Assembly: GCA_017555585.1 (NCBI GenBank) | Contig: JAFZGA010000013.1 | Span: forward strand, 1 to 64,000 | Length of the DNA: 64,000 bases | From: Bacteroidaceae bacterium | GTDB taxonomy: Bacteria; Bacteroidota; Bacteroidia; Bacteroidales; Bacteroidaceae | Direction of reading: 5' to 3' | Part shown: positions 56,681 through 64,000 of the stretch, piece after piece | Layout of the letters: the number at the start of each line of letters is the position of its first letter | How positions within the stretch are numbered: the first letter of the stretch is position 1 | Position numbers and translations under genes: made by a program | The notes under the pieces: generated by a model | Told to the model about the DNA's origin: nothing | Seen by the model: only the letters and a program-made list of their open reading frames with translations | The model's database searches: none

Positions 56681-59600
56681 CTATAGGGTCTTCAAAATCT
56701 CTGCAGCCTCTTTATTGCCGGCTGTAGCCGCTTCACGGTAAAGGTCTTTTGCAGTTCTCTTATCACGTTTTACACCTTTGCCGTTCCAGAAATAATCGGC
56801 AAGACGTTTTGTACCTTCGTGGTATCCAGCCATAGAGAGTCGCTTAGCGAACCTGAATGCCTCGTTATAATTTCCGGATTTCTCGGCACTGTCCAACATA
56901 TAGAACATAGCCTCTACATGATACCGGTCTGCCGCATTATTAATAAACCTGATACCATTGCCACCCTCCTCAAGAAGAAGCAAGCCATACTGGTACATAG
57001 CTTCAGGAACATCACGCATAGCCGATTTCTCCAACAACGTACGGCCCAAAACTGAGTTCTGCTCCACGCCATCTCCTTCCAGACAACGGCGTGCCATCTC
57101 ATACATGGCACGAGGCTCTTCGCATGCAACAGCATATTCCAACCATTGTAAAGCCATTTTTTCGTCATGTTCGACCATATCACCATCAAAAATGGCCATA
57201 GCAAGTTCATACTGTGCTCTTGGCTCATTACGTTTTGCCGCTTCCAACAAGAAAGAGACTGAGAGCTTGTCATTCTTTGCAAGACCGGTTCCATCACGAT
57301 AACACCTTCCTATATAATATAGTGCAGGTGCATACTTATACTGTACAAGCTCTGCAAAAATGATAATGGCATCCTTATAGCGCTTCTGATTGTAGTATAT
57401 AATTCCCTTTTCATGTTCATGGGCACACTGCGCCATTAACACGGAATCCATACTCTCTTCCAAAAGCAACGGCTCGGACTGCACCACCCTCTTTTCCTCT
57501 TCGACAACTTCAGGTTTTTCCGATTCACGTGTAGTCATGATATCACTGTTGCTGAAAAGAGCTATACCGCTACGTCCCTCAACCGAAACATTCAATTCCT
57601 TACATACACTACTGTTATAGAATTCTATTATAGCCTCACCCTTATCGTTGACATTGACTTGAGGCACCCACAACAATGTGCGGCGATAATCATCGCTCCT
57701 GGGTGTCATCTTGCTGTAATCGGGCGAATAGAACTGTTTGCTTTCACTATATCCCTGAACAGAGGTGTAACGCAACGGGCTACCTGTTGCCGCATAGTCG
57801 GGAACGTAAGTATTCTCGCGCTCTTCGGCTGTATATGGAATCATACATGCAACATAATTGGGATTTATCGGATAATAGATACCGAATCCGCTGGTTATGG
57901 TATTTTCAAATGCATACACATTCGGGCAATCCTCCATATCATCGCTTGGAGCTACATACAGATGCGACAAGAAGCCTTTATAGAATTTCTGTACCGGAAT
58001 CTTATTGTCCATCATGAATGTAAGCGGTTTCCAGTAATTGTCCCTGTTCTCGAACATCTCACGCGTTTTCTCGTCGCTACGTATTACAATTTCTTTGAAA
58101 TTTGTCATTTTTTCCACATCGGGTACACCGCGCAGATATGCCATATCTACCTTAGGAACTTCATGCGAACTGTAGGCACTGTCAACGACCATAAGCTGTA
58201 TCCAATATGCCCAATGATAGCCATGACGTATGATTGCACTTTTTACAACATCAGCCGCAGTAAGGGTATTGTCATAGTCATGATCCACTGGGAATGTACT
58301 GTATCCGTCGTCATCACCGCCGGAATAGCGGATATCGCCCACATATTTGTTCAGTTCCGAATTGTCTTTATGAAGAAAGATGGTATTGTCCGTTTCATAC
58401 GCAACCCTGTCATATTGTCTGCCGTTGACAACTGTCTTTCGTGCCTCTTTTGTAGCACGACCGTCATCTGCAATTTTAACATCTTCTATTTCTCCGTTAT
58501 TGGATACGTCATTTAATATGGCATCGTACAATGCATCATGATTCCTGTCAATGAAATTGAGATAGGTGATATCTTGGGCATACTCCCACTCATCAAGATA
58601 GTTCAAGCGCATTTCGCTGTGTGGCGGACGGCCGTTAATCTCCTTCTTGCGTTTACCTACGACCTCAACAGACGACAACATGAACTCAAAAGGATTAAGC
58701 CTTATGAGACTGTCTGTTTGGGACTTGCTCATTATATTTCCCACATGACGTTCCCAATAGTCGTACAGTCGGAAGCCCGGTGAAAAATAACGGTCAAGAG
58801 CAAAGAGATACGAGATATTGTGGCTATGCTTGAAGACAGTCTGCGGTTTAAGGGAAGCTATACGTTTTCCAAAGAAATCGTCAAGTTCCAAAACAAATTC
58901 CCCGACGCTGTCGGTACGAAAGGTACTCATGACACCCTTTTTTCCATCAGTGGCAATATCAAGACGTATCAGATTATTTGCCTGAGGTGTAAGTAACGAT
59001 TCACCTATATGACCGAATTTCCTGCCAATTCGTTTCTGCAGGAATGTTCCTTTCAGGGTAATACCGCGTTCTATCGGCTGAAATTTCTCGATTTTCCTAC
59101 GTGCCAGATTCTGCCAGCTATATGATGTCCAGCCATGAGTCAGCATGACAAGATCGAGTTGCTCCTTGCGATGCATGTTGCCCGGATCGAAATACTGCAT
59201 TGCGTCAGGCAGGTATCCCTTAAGTTCAGAACCCAGCAACATATATGTGTATATATTGTGATTGTACGAGGTTGTCTGTTTTCCCTGTGCGTCACTTACC
59301 GAAAGTGAAAGTGCAGTATTACGATTGAGTGGCTTGCCATCTTCGCGCACCACTTTGAGTGTAACCTTCTCACCGGGAGAGGGCTGAAGATTATGTACAT
59401 GATAATTATTTGCCAAGACATTCAACTTGACTGTTTCACTACCCTTGTTCTGCAGACTGTCGTGCATTACAAAGAACTGACGTTCGGCAAGAGGGGTATA
59501 TTCATCAACAAAAAGCACTACACGGTTGACACCTTCCGGCAGATCATTTTTTGCAAGCAGAACGGTATCGACGGCTATTTTTCCATCCAGCTTCTGATAA

Positions 59601-60529
59601 AAGCCCATTGTTCCACGATGAAGCACCACGAAACCGTATTCATCATAAACAGAACTGTTGTTCCTTATTTCGACCATAATACTGTCAGCAAGTTCCTGAA
59701 CACGCATTACTGCACCATTTTCCGAAACTTCAGGCAGATCAAAGGTATATTTCTTGTCTTTTCCTTTTTTATTCTTTACTACAACCTCTGCATGATATTT
59801 CGCATCTGCCTCCGGCGTAATCTCAAAGAGTCCTTTTCCCAAATGTGAGGGAGTTGCTTCTGTAAGAAATTCGCCGTCCTTGTATATTCTTATTTTCTCT
59901 TCGCTGAACAAGCCGTCATGTTCACGCAGTTCAAATGCGACACGACTCTGCAGACCATCCACAAGATGACCACTCTCGGGATAAAAATCAAGTGTAACAT
60001 CAGGCAATTCATGGCTCACCCACTTACCGTTCTGTAAAAAGGAGCGCTGTCTGTCCAGCATATTCCTAAACTCCCAATTATCGGCATTAACCTTGTCGAA
60101 TATAGGGAATACCCTACTGAATATAGCCTCTTTATCCCAATTAAGCATATAGCGTGTATATGCACGGATCTCATAGTAGCCAGACAAGAGGAGAGGTGTC
60201 AATTCAAACTCTCCATTACAGCAACCATTATCATCAAGTTTATATTTTTTCGTTTCGACTACGTAACCTTCGGGAGCAACAAGCTCCACATAAAGTACCT
60301 TGCTCAGCGTGCCTGGACGATTGTCTGCGCCGAACGAGACATAGGCCTTGAACCACATTGTTTCACCAAGGTAGTATGCAGTATTGTCAAAATGCAGATA
60401 GACACGTTCCTGCTGCATCACACGTCCAACCTGCATAGCTCTCAAAGCCACACTGTCCACACTGCTTTGTGCTGTTGCACCGGCAATGACAAACAATAGC
60501 AAAAGAAATGTTATAAACTTTTTTTTCAT
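56681..60529 (-). CDS. MG2 (macroglobulin-like) surface protein fused to Sel1 repeats
   Basis: 1282 residues. Signal peptide ~1-20 (MKKKFITFLLLLFVIAGATA). The N-terminus has the MG2-like pattern of Bacteroidales export proteins (ERVYLHFDNTAYYLGETMWFKAYV, then YVELVAPEG), followed by more beta domains and a central region (~480-960) resembling TonB-plug-type proteins (SSVEVVGKRKKE) and ending in a macroglobulin-like LLWVPQVNVNDKGEAIIEFYNS stretch. Residues ~1035-1282 are about six Sel1-type repeats (ALYYIGRCYRDGTGLAKND, RAMYEMARRCLEGDGVEQN, GTKRLADYFWNGKGVKRD), a protein-interaction solenoid. The MG2 family is common in Bacteroidales; the added Sel1 end is unusual. The function is unknown, possibly a periplasmic or surface scaffold. 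Confidence 0.8.
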   Translation of the reverse strand: MKKKFITFLLLLFVIAGATAQSSVDSVALRAMQVGRVMQQERVYLHFDNTAYYLGETMWFKAYVSFGADNRPGTLSKVLYVELVAPEGYVVETKKYKLDDNGCCNGEFELTPLLLSGYYEIRAYTRYMLNWDKEAIFSRVFPIFDKVNADNWEFRNMLDRQRSFLQNGKWVSHELPDVTLDFYPESGHLVDGLQSRVAFELREHDGLFSEEKIRIYKDGEFLTEATPSHLGKGLFEITPEADAKYHAEVVVKNKKGKDKKYTFDLPEVSENGAVMRVQELADSIMVEIRNNSSVYDEYGFVVLHRGTMGFYQKLDGKIAVDTVLLAKNDLPEGVNRVVLFVDEYTPLAERQFFVMHDSLQNKGSETVKLNVLANNYHVHNLQPSPGEKVTLKVVREDGKPLNRNTALSLSVSDAQGKQTTSYNHNIYTYMLLGSELKGYLPDAMQYFDPGNMHRKEQLDLVMLTHGWTSYSWQNLARRKIEKFQPIERGITLKGTFLQKRIGRKFGHIGESLLTPQANNLIRLDIATDGKKGVMSTFRTDSVGEFVLELDDFFGKRIASLKPQTVFKHSHNISYLFALDRYFSPGFRLYDYWERHVGNIMSKSQTDSLIRLNPFEFMLSSVEVVGKRKKEINGRPPHSEMRLNYLDEWEYAQDITYLNFIDRNHDALYDAILNDVSNNGEIEDVKIADDGRATKEARKTVVNGRQYDRVAYETDNTIFLHKDNSELNKYVGDIRYSGGDDDGYSTFPVDHDYDNTLTAADVVKSAIIRHGYHWAYWIQLMVVDSAYSSHEVPKVDMAYLRGVPDVEKMTNFKEIVIRSDEKTREMFENRDNYWKPLTFMMDNKIPVQKFYKGFLSHLYVAPSDDMEDCPNVYAFENTITSGFGIYYPINPNYVACMIPYTAEERENTYVPDYAATGSPLRYTSVQGYSESKQFYSPDYSKMTPRSDDYRRTLLWVPQVNVNDKGEAIIEFYNSSVCKELNVSVEGRSGIALFSNSDIMTTRESEKPEVVEEEKRVVQSEPLLLEESMDSVLMAQCAHEHEKGIIYYNQKRYKDAIIIFAELVQYKYAPALYYIGRCYRDGTGLAKNDKLSVSFLLEAAKRNEPRAQYELAMAIFDGDMVEHDEKMALQWLEYAVACEEPRAMYEMARRCLEGDGVEQNSVLGRTLLEKSAMRDVPEAMYQYGLLLLEEGGNGIRFINNAADRYHVEAMFYMLDSAEKSGNYNEAFRFAKRLSMAGYHEGTKRLADYFWNGKGVKRDKRTAKDLYREAATAGNKEAAEILKTL

Positions 60530-60551
60530 AGTTGCCTGCTTTTAATAAGAA

Positions 60552-60583
60552 AATAGGACCGCACCGTAAAATGCAGTCCTATT
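60552..60583 (-). terminator. Terminator after the C1 peptidase gene
   Basis: AATAGGAC-GCA pairs with TGCAGTCCTATT with one mismatch around CCGTAAAA. A T-rich tract follows on the minus strand. It lies between the peptidase stop and the MG2-Sel1 start. Confidence 0.6.
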
Positions 60584-60595
60584 GTTTATCGTAAA

Positions 60596-61786
60596 TTACT
60601 TGATACCAAGTTTCTTGCGGATATCTTTTGGAATTGCATTCTTATGAACAACAATGTTCATTGTCTTATAACGTGTGAATGCCTTTGATGCATACCAGAT
60701 ACCGTTGTAAGTTCCTGCTGCACCCCAAGAGTTCTTAACCATATAATACTCCTTACCGTTCTGGTCCTTTGCGATACCGTAGATCTGCATACCGTGGTCA
60801 TCAGTTGTTTCCCAGTTATCGTATGCAATCTGACGCTCTTCCTGTGTACACCATTTCTCGTTTGTAGGCTTTGGAGTATTCTTCTTCTCCTCCTCGCTCA
60901 ATTTGAGCCACTTAGCCATATCCGAGCCCTGAAGGTCTGCGCCCTTAGCATCGTCTGGAAGAAGAGCTGTTCCTTCACGTGTAAATCCCTTCTCGCTTAC
61001 GTCGCTACCCCAAGCAATAGTGTAACCCTCCATGATAGCATTGTCGAACACCTGCATCAACTCATCGATAGGAAGGTTGTATGACTGTGCCCAACGCCAG
61101 TTGTCCTGAATCTCAAGAACGAATGGCTTATAGAAAGGATGATGTGTATAAGATGTCAAAGAGATATAATCCTCAGCATTCAAGCCCAATGACTCATAGA
61201 AAGACTTTGGAGTATATTCCTTGCCATTGTATGTAAACTTCTCAGGACGCTCGCCAAGATAGATGTCATGAACAGCTTCAATAGCCTTTTTCCAAAGTGG
61301 CTGGCCGTCAGGACTTACCTGCAAACTGCGGTGCTTACCCTTTGCTATAGCAGCAACAACAGCATCGCTCACTGCTGAGAGTTCGTTGTGGTTGCTCAAC
61401 TCCTTGCCATACATTACACCCGGACGCATCTCAGCCTCAGGAACAAGACCGAACTTGTCCATACCGTAGATTACATCATAGAAAGAACCACCCTGTGAGA
61501 AAGAGATGTCGCCATGTGTGCGTACAGCCTTGTCTGCACGGTCAAGATAGGTGTTGTGTACGATATACATTTCTGAAAAATCGAACTCACCTTTACCCAT
61601 GCGCAACAACTCAGACTCAATGAAAGCCAAAGAAGAATAGCACCAGCATGTACCTGCCTGGTTCTGGTTCTTTATGCTTGTGATTGGATTCTCCTTTACA
61701 ACCTCGAATTTAAGTGCAGGAGCCTCCTGTGCAAACGCGCCAAGGCCTACAAAAGCCATAGCTGCAAACAAAATAGATTTCTTCAT
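60596..61786 (-). CDS. Secreted C1-family cysteine peptidase (bleomycin hydrolase/PepC-like)
   Basis: 396 residues. Signal peptide ~1-20 (MKKSILFAAMAFVGLGAFAQ). Papain-type active site: oxyanion Q41, nucleophile C47 in GTCWCYSSLAFIESEL, His in DDHGMQIYGIA and Asn in VKNSWGAAG. The length and layout resemble bacterial aminopeptidase C, but an exported form is typical of Bacteroidales. It would digest peptides in the periplasm or outside the cell, possibly glycoprotein backbones (inference). It has its own terminator. Confidence 0.9.
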   Translation of the reverse strand: MKKSILFAAMAFVGLGAFAQEAPALKFEVVKENPITSIKNQNQAGTCWCYSSLAFIESELLRMGKGEFDFSEMYIVHNTYLDRADKAVRTHGDISFSQGGSFYDVIYGMDKFGLVPEAEMRPGVMYGKELSNHNELSAVSDAVVAAIAKGKHRSLQVSPDGQPLWKKAIEAVHDIYLGERPEKFTYNGKEYTPKSFYESLGLNAEDYISLTSYTHHPFYKPFVLEIQDNWRWAQSYNLPIDELMQVFDNAIMEGYTIAWGSDVSEKGFTREGTALLPDDAKGADLQGSDMAKWLKLSEEEKKNTPKPTNEKWCTQEERQIAYDNWETTDDHGMQIYGIAKDQNGKEYYMVKNSWGAAGTYNGIWYASKAFTRYKTMNIVVHKNAIPKDIRKKLGIK

Positions 61787-61847
61787 AGTATATTAATTAA
61801 AGTTTAAGATATATTCATTTAAATACGGTAAATCTCTCCTTTACGGT

Positions 61848-62885
61848 TTATTCGGCTACCTCTTCGACGTTACCTTTTATAGCATCAGAAATTTTTGCTT
61901 CCAATTCCTCGGCAAGCTCCGGATTATCTGCAATAAGTGCCTTTGTACGATCACGTCCCTGCGCCAGTTTGGTTTCGTTGTAGCTAAAGAACGAACCGCT
62001 CTTCTTGATAATGCCATACTGTACACCAAGGTCTACAATTTCACCGATACGAGAAATGCCTTCTCCGAACATAATATCGAATTCAGCCTTGCGGAAAGGA
62101 GGTGCAACCTTATTCTTTACAACCTTTACACGAACCTGATTACCGATAGCATCCTCACCATCCTTCAACTGGCTTACACGACGGATATCCAAACGTACCG
62201 ACGCATAGAATTTCAATGCGTTACCACCGGTTGTTGTCTCTGGGTTACCGAACATAACACCGATTTTCTCACGCAACTGGTTGATGAAAATACAGGTGGT
62301 CTTTGTCTTACTGATAGCCGATGTAAGCTTACGCAAGGCCTGCGACATAAGGCGCGCCTGCAAACCCACCTTGTTGTCACCCATTTCGCCTTCGATTTCA
62401 GCCTTTGGTGTCAATGCCGCAACAGAGTCGATTACAATGATATCGATAGCCGATGAACGGATAAGTTGCTCGGCAATCTCCAAAGCTTGCTCACCACAGT
62501 CAGGCTGTGAGATAAGCAAATTATCGATATCTACACCTAGTTTCTGTGCATAAAAACGATCAAAAGCATGTTCAGCATCAATAATTGCTGCAATACCGCC
62601 CATCTTCTGGGCCTCAGCGATTGCATGTATAGCCAATGTTGTCTTACCAGATGATTCAGGACCATAAATTTCGATTATACGACCACGTGGATAACCGCCA
62701 ACACCAAGTGCCGCATTCAAACCTACCGAGCCGGTTGGAATGACATCGACATCTTCGAAGTTGTCGTCACCGAGTTTCATGATAGAGCCTTTACCGAAGC
62801 TCTTTTCTATCTTATCCATCGCCGCCTGCAAAGCACGCAACTTTTCACTGCCGGCGATGTTTTCCAATTCTTCTTTTTTTGCCAT
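61848..62885 (-). CDS. recA: Recombinase RecA
   Basis: 345 residues, full length. Walker A GPESSGKT (75-82), Walker B-type [10 protein letters not shown], the L1/L2 DNA-binding region including [57 protein letters not shown] read across the minus strand, and an acidic C-terminus. It performs strand exchange in homologous recombination and SOS activation. A short GGGCGG/CCGCCC stem (62907-62925) lies upstream, between it and the next gene on the same strand. No LexA-type box is recognised. Confidence 0.98.
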   Translation of the reverse strand: MAKKEELENIAGSEKLRALQAAMDKIEKSFGKGSIMKLGDDNFEDVDVIPTGSVGLNAALGVGGYPRGRIIEIYGPESSGKTTLAIHAIAEAQKMGGIAAIIDAEHAFDRFYAQKLGVDIDNLLISQPDCGEQALEIAEQLIRSSAIDIIVIDSVAALTPKAEIEGEMGDNKVGLQARLMSQALRKLTSAISKTKTTCIFINQLREKIGVMFGNPETTTGGNALKFYASVRLDIRRVSQLKDGEDAIGNQVRVKVVKNKVAPPFRKAEFDIMFGEGISRIGEIVDLGVQYGIIKKSGSFFSYNETKLAQGRDRTKALIADNPELAEELEAKISDAIKGNVEEVAE

Positions 62886-62938
62886 TTATTTCTTTTGGTT
62901 TTAGAAGGGCGGAGTTTACCCGCCCCTACATTTGTATA

Positions 62939-64000
62939 TTAGAGTTCCAAGTCTTTGTCAAACTCCTCGTGCCAAGGCAATCCCTTCTCGTTAAGCTGCT
63001 CCATGAATGGATCCGGATCGAACTGCTCTACGTTCCATACACCGGGCTTGCTCCAGATGCCCTTCAGGAACATCATTGCACCAATCATTGCAGGAACACC
63101 TGTTGTGTAGCTTACGCCCTGCATGCCGGTCTCCTTGTATGCAGCCTCGTGGCTACAGTTATTGTATACATAGTATGTATGCTCCTTGCCATCCTTGATA
63201 CCACGGATGCGGCAACCGATAGATGTCTCACCCTCGTAGTTCTCGCCCAAATCCTGTGGGTTAGGAAGTACTGCCTTGAGGAACTGCAGAGGAACAATCT
63301 TTACCACCTCTTCGCCAGTGCCGTCGGCCTTGGGTGCCTTATACTCCACCTCGTCAATGCGGCTCATGCCTATATTCTGAATCACATCCAAATAGGTAAG
63401 ATACTGCTGACCGAAGGTCATCCAAAAACGTGCACGCTTTATGGTCGGGAAGTTGATTACAAGACTTTCAATCTCTTCGTGATGCAAAAGGTAGCTTTCG
63501 CGTGGACCGATATTGGGATAGTTCAATGGCTGATGAATCTCCATGGGTTCAGTCTCAATATATTTTCCATTCTCGTAGTAAAGTCCCTTCTGAGTGATTT
63601 CACGGATATTGATTTCGGGATTGAAGTTGGTAGCGAATGCTTTATGATGGTTTCCGGCATTGCAATCGACAATATCAAGATAGTGAATCTCGTCGAAGTA
63701 ATGCTTTGCAGCATAAGCGGTAAACACGCTTGTCACGCCCGGGTCGAATCCGCAACCCAGAATGGCGCAAAGACCGGCCTTCTCGAAGCGTTCGCGATAA
63801 GCCCACTGCCAACTGTATTCAAAGTGAGCCTCATCCTTTGGTTCATAGTTGGCGGTATCCAGATAGTTGCAACCTGTCTGCAGACAAGCCTCCATGATAG
63901 TGAGGTCCTGATAAGGCAAGGCCAGGTTCATAACGATATCGGGTTTGTATGAGCCAAGAAGTTCCACAAGCTGTTCCACGCTGTCCGCATCCACCTGTGC
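62939..64000 (-). CDS. Carboxynorspermidine synthase-like (saccharopine dehydrogenase family), 5' end cut by the window
   Basis: 353 residues are visible. The frame runs on past 64000 (the GTG near 63994 is not a natural start, because the reading continues as AQVDADSVEQL upstream), so the NAD(P)-binding N-terminus of roughly 45 residues is missing. Seen: PDIVMNLALPYQDLTIMEACLQTGCNYLDTA, GCGFDPGVTSVFTAYAAKHYF and the C-terminal GVPAMIGAMMFLKGIWSKPGVWNVEQFDPDPFM, typical of the Lys1-like carboxynorspermidine dehydrogenases involved in alternative polyamine synthesis. Its partner nspC is not visible. The gene is upstream of recA on the same strand. Confidence 0.85.
   Translation of the reverse strand, partial: AQVDADSVEQLVELLGSYKPDIVMNLALPYQDLTIMEACLQTGCNYLDTANYEPKDEAHFEYSWQWAYRERFEKAGLCAILGCGFDPGVTSVFTAYAAKHYFDEIHYLDIVDCNAGNHHKAFATNFNPEINIREITQKGLYYENGKYIETEPMEIHQPLNYPNIGPRESYLLHHEEIESLVINFPTIKRARFWMTFGQQYLTYLDVIQNIGMSRIDEVEYKAPKADGTGEEVVKIVPLQFLKAVLPNPQDLGENYEGETSIGCRIRGIKDGKEHTYYVYNNCSHEAAYKETGMQGVSYTTGVPAMIGAMMFLKGIWSKPGVWNVEQFDPDPFMEQLNEKGLPWHEEFDKDLEL

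Noticed and set aside
62907-62925. GGGCGG/CCGCCC stem before recA considered as a terminator
   Set aside because: There is no T run on the minus strand and the stem is short; it was left as a note under recA.

Overview
The window looks like a chromosome segment of a gut- or oral-type member of the order Bacteroidales, probably Prevotella-like. The evidence is the BspA-type leucine-rich repeat protein, the many secreted glycoside hydrolases that end in a type IX secretion (T9SS) style tail (IYDLQGRRV...KGIYIINGKK), the Bacteroidetes promoters (TTTG, about 19-20 nt, TAnnTTTG or TAnnTTCG), and the S-type sulfatase. Species cannot be fixed from the sequence alone. No rRNA, tRNA, CRISPR array, transposase or phage gene was seen.

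Layout. 1-2100: BspA-like gene between two inverted copies of a structured repeat of about 148 bp. 2.4-15.4 kb: ROK kinase, GH20 hexosaminidase, a giant esterase-sialidase fusion, an alpha/beta-hydrolase lipoprotein, the Ser/Thr transporter SstT and a NanS-like sialate O-acetylesterase. 15.4-21 kb: GNAT protein, Kbl, a DUF819 membrane protein, SDR-type threonine dehydrogenase and NadA. 21.2-29.1 kb: a long minus-strand gene run (TRIC channel, GH20, TSCPD protein, FKBP, MATE, PrmA, SemiSWEET). 29.3-43.3 kb: plus-strand secreted proteins (adhesin-like protein, small peptide, sulfatase, GEVED protein, SGNH esterase, GH2 galactosidase) and a GH109-like protein. 43.4-48.4 kb: recJ-recQ-cstA operon on the minus strand. 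48.7-56.6 kb: GH20 and GH33 sialidase pair and a lipoprotein. 56.7-64 kb: MG2-Sel1 fusion, secreted C1 peptidase, recA and a truncated carboxynorspermidine synthase-like gene.

How the genes fit together (inference). The enzymes match the chemistry of mucin-type and other host sialoglycans. Sialate esterases unmask O-acetylated sialic acid, two GH33 sialidases remove it, GH2 and three GH20 enzymes trim Gal and HexNAc, a sulfatase removes sulfate, and the GH109-like protein could act on alpha-GalNAc. SstT, Kbl and threonine dehydrogenase would let the cell use the Thr/Ser of the mucin backbone. No SusC/SusD pair or PUL regulator lies in the window, so this is not a classical PUL. It is rather a set of large T9SS-type exoenzymes built from a small pool of shuffled accessory modules (lectin-like, GEVED-like, beta-sandwich, helical).
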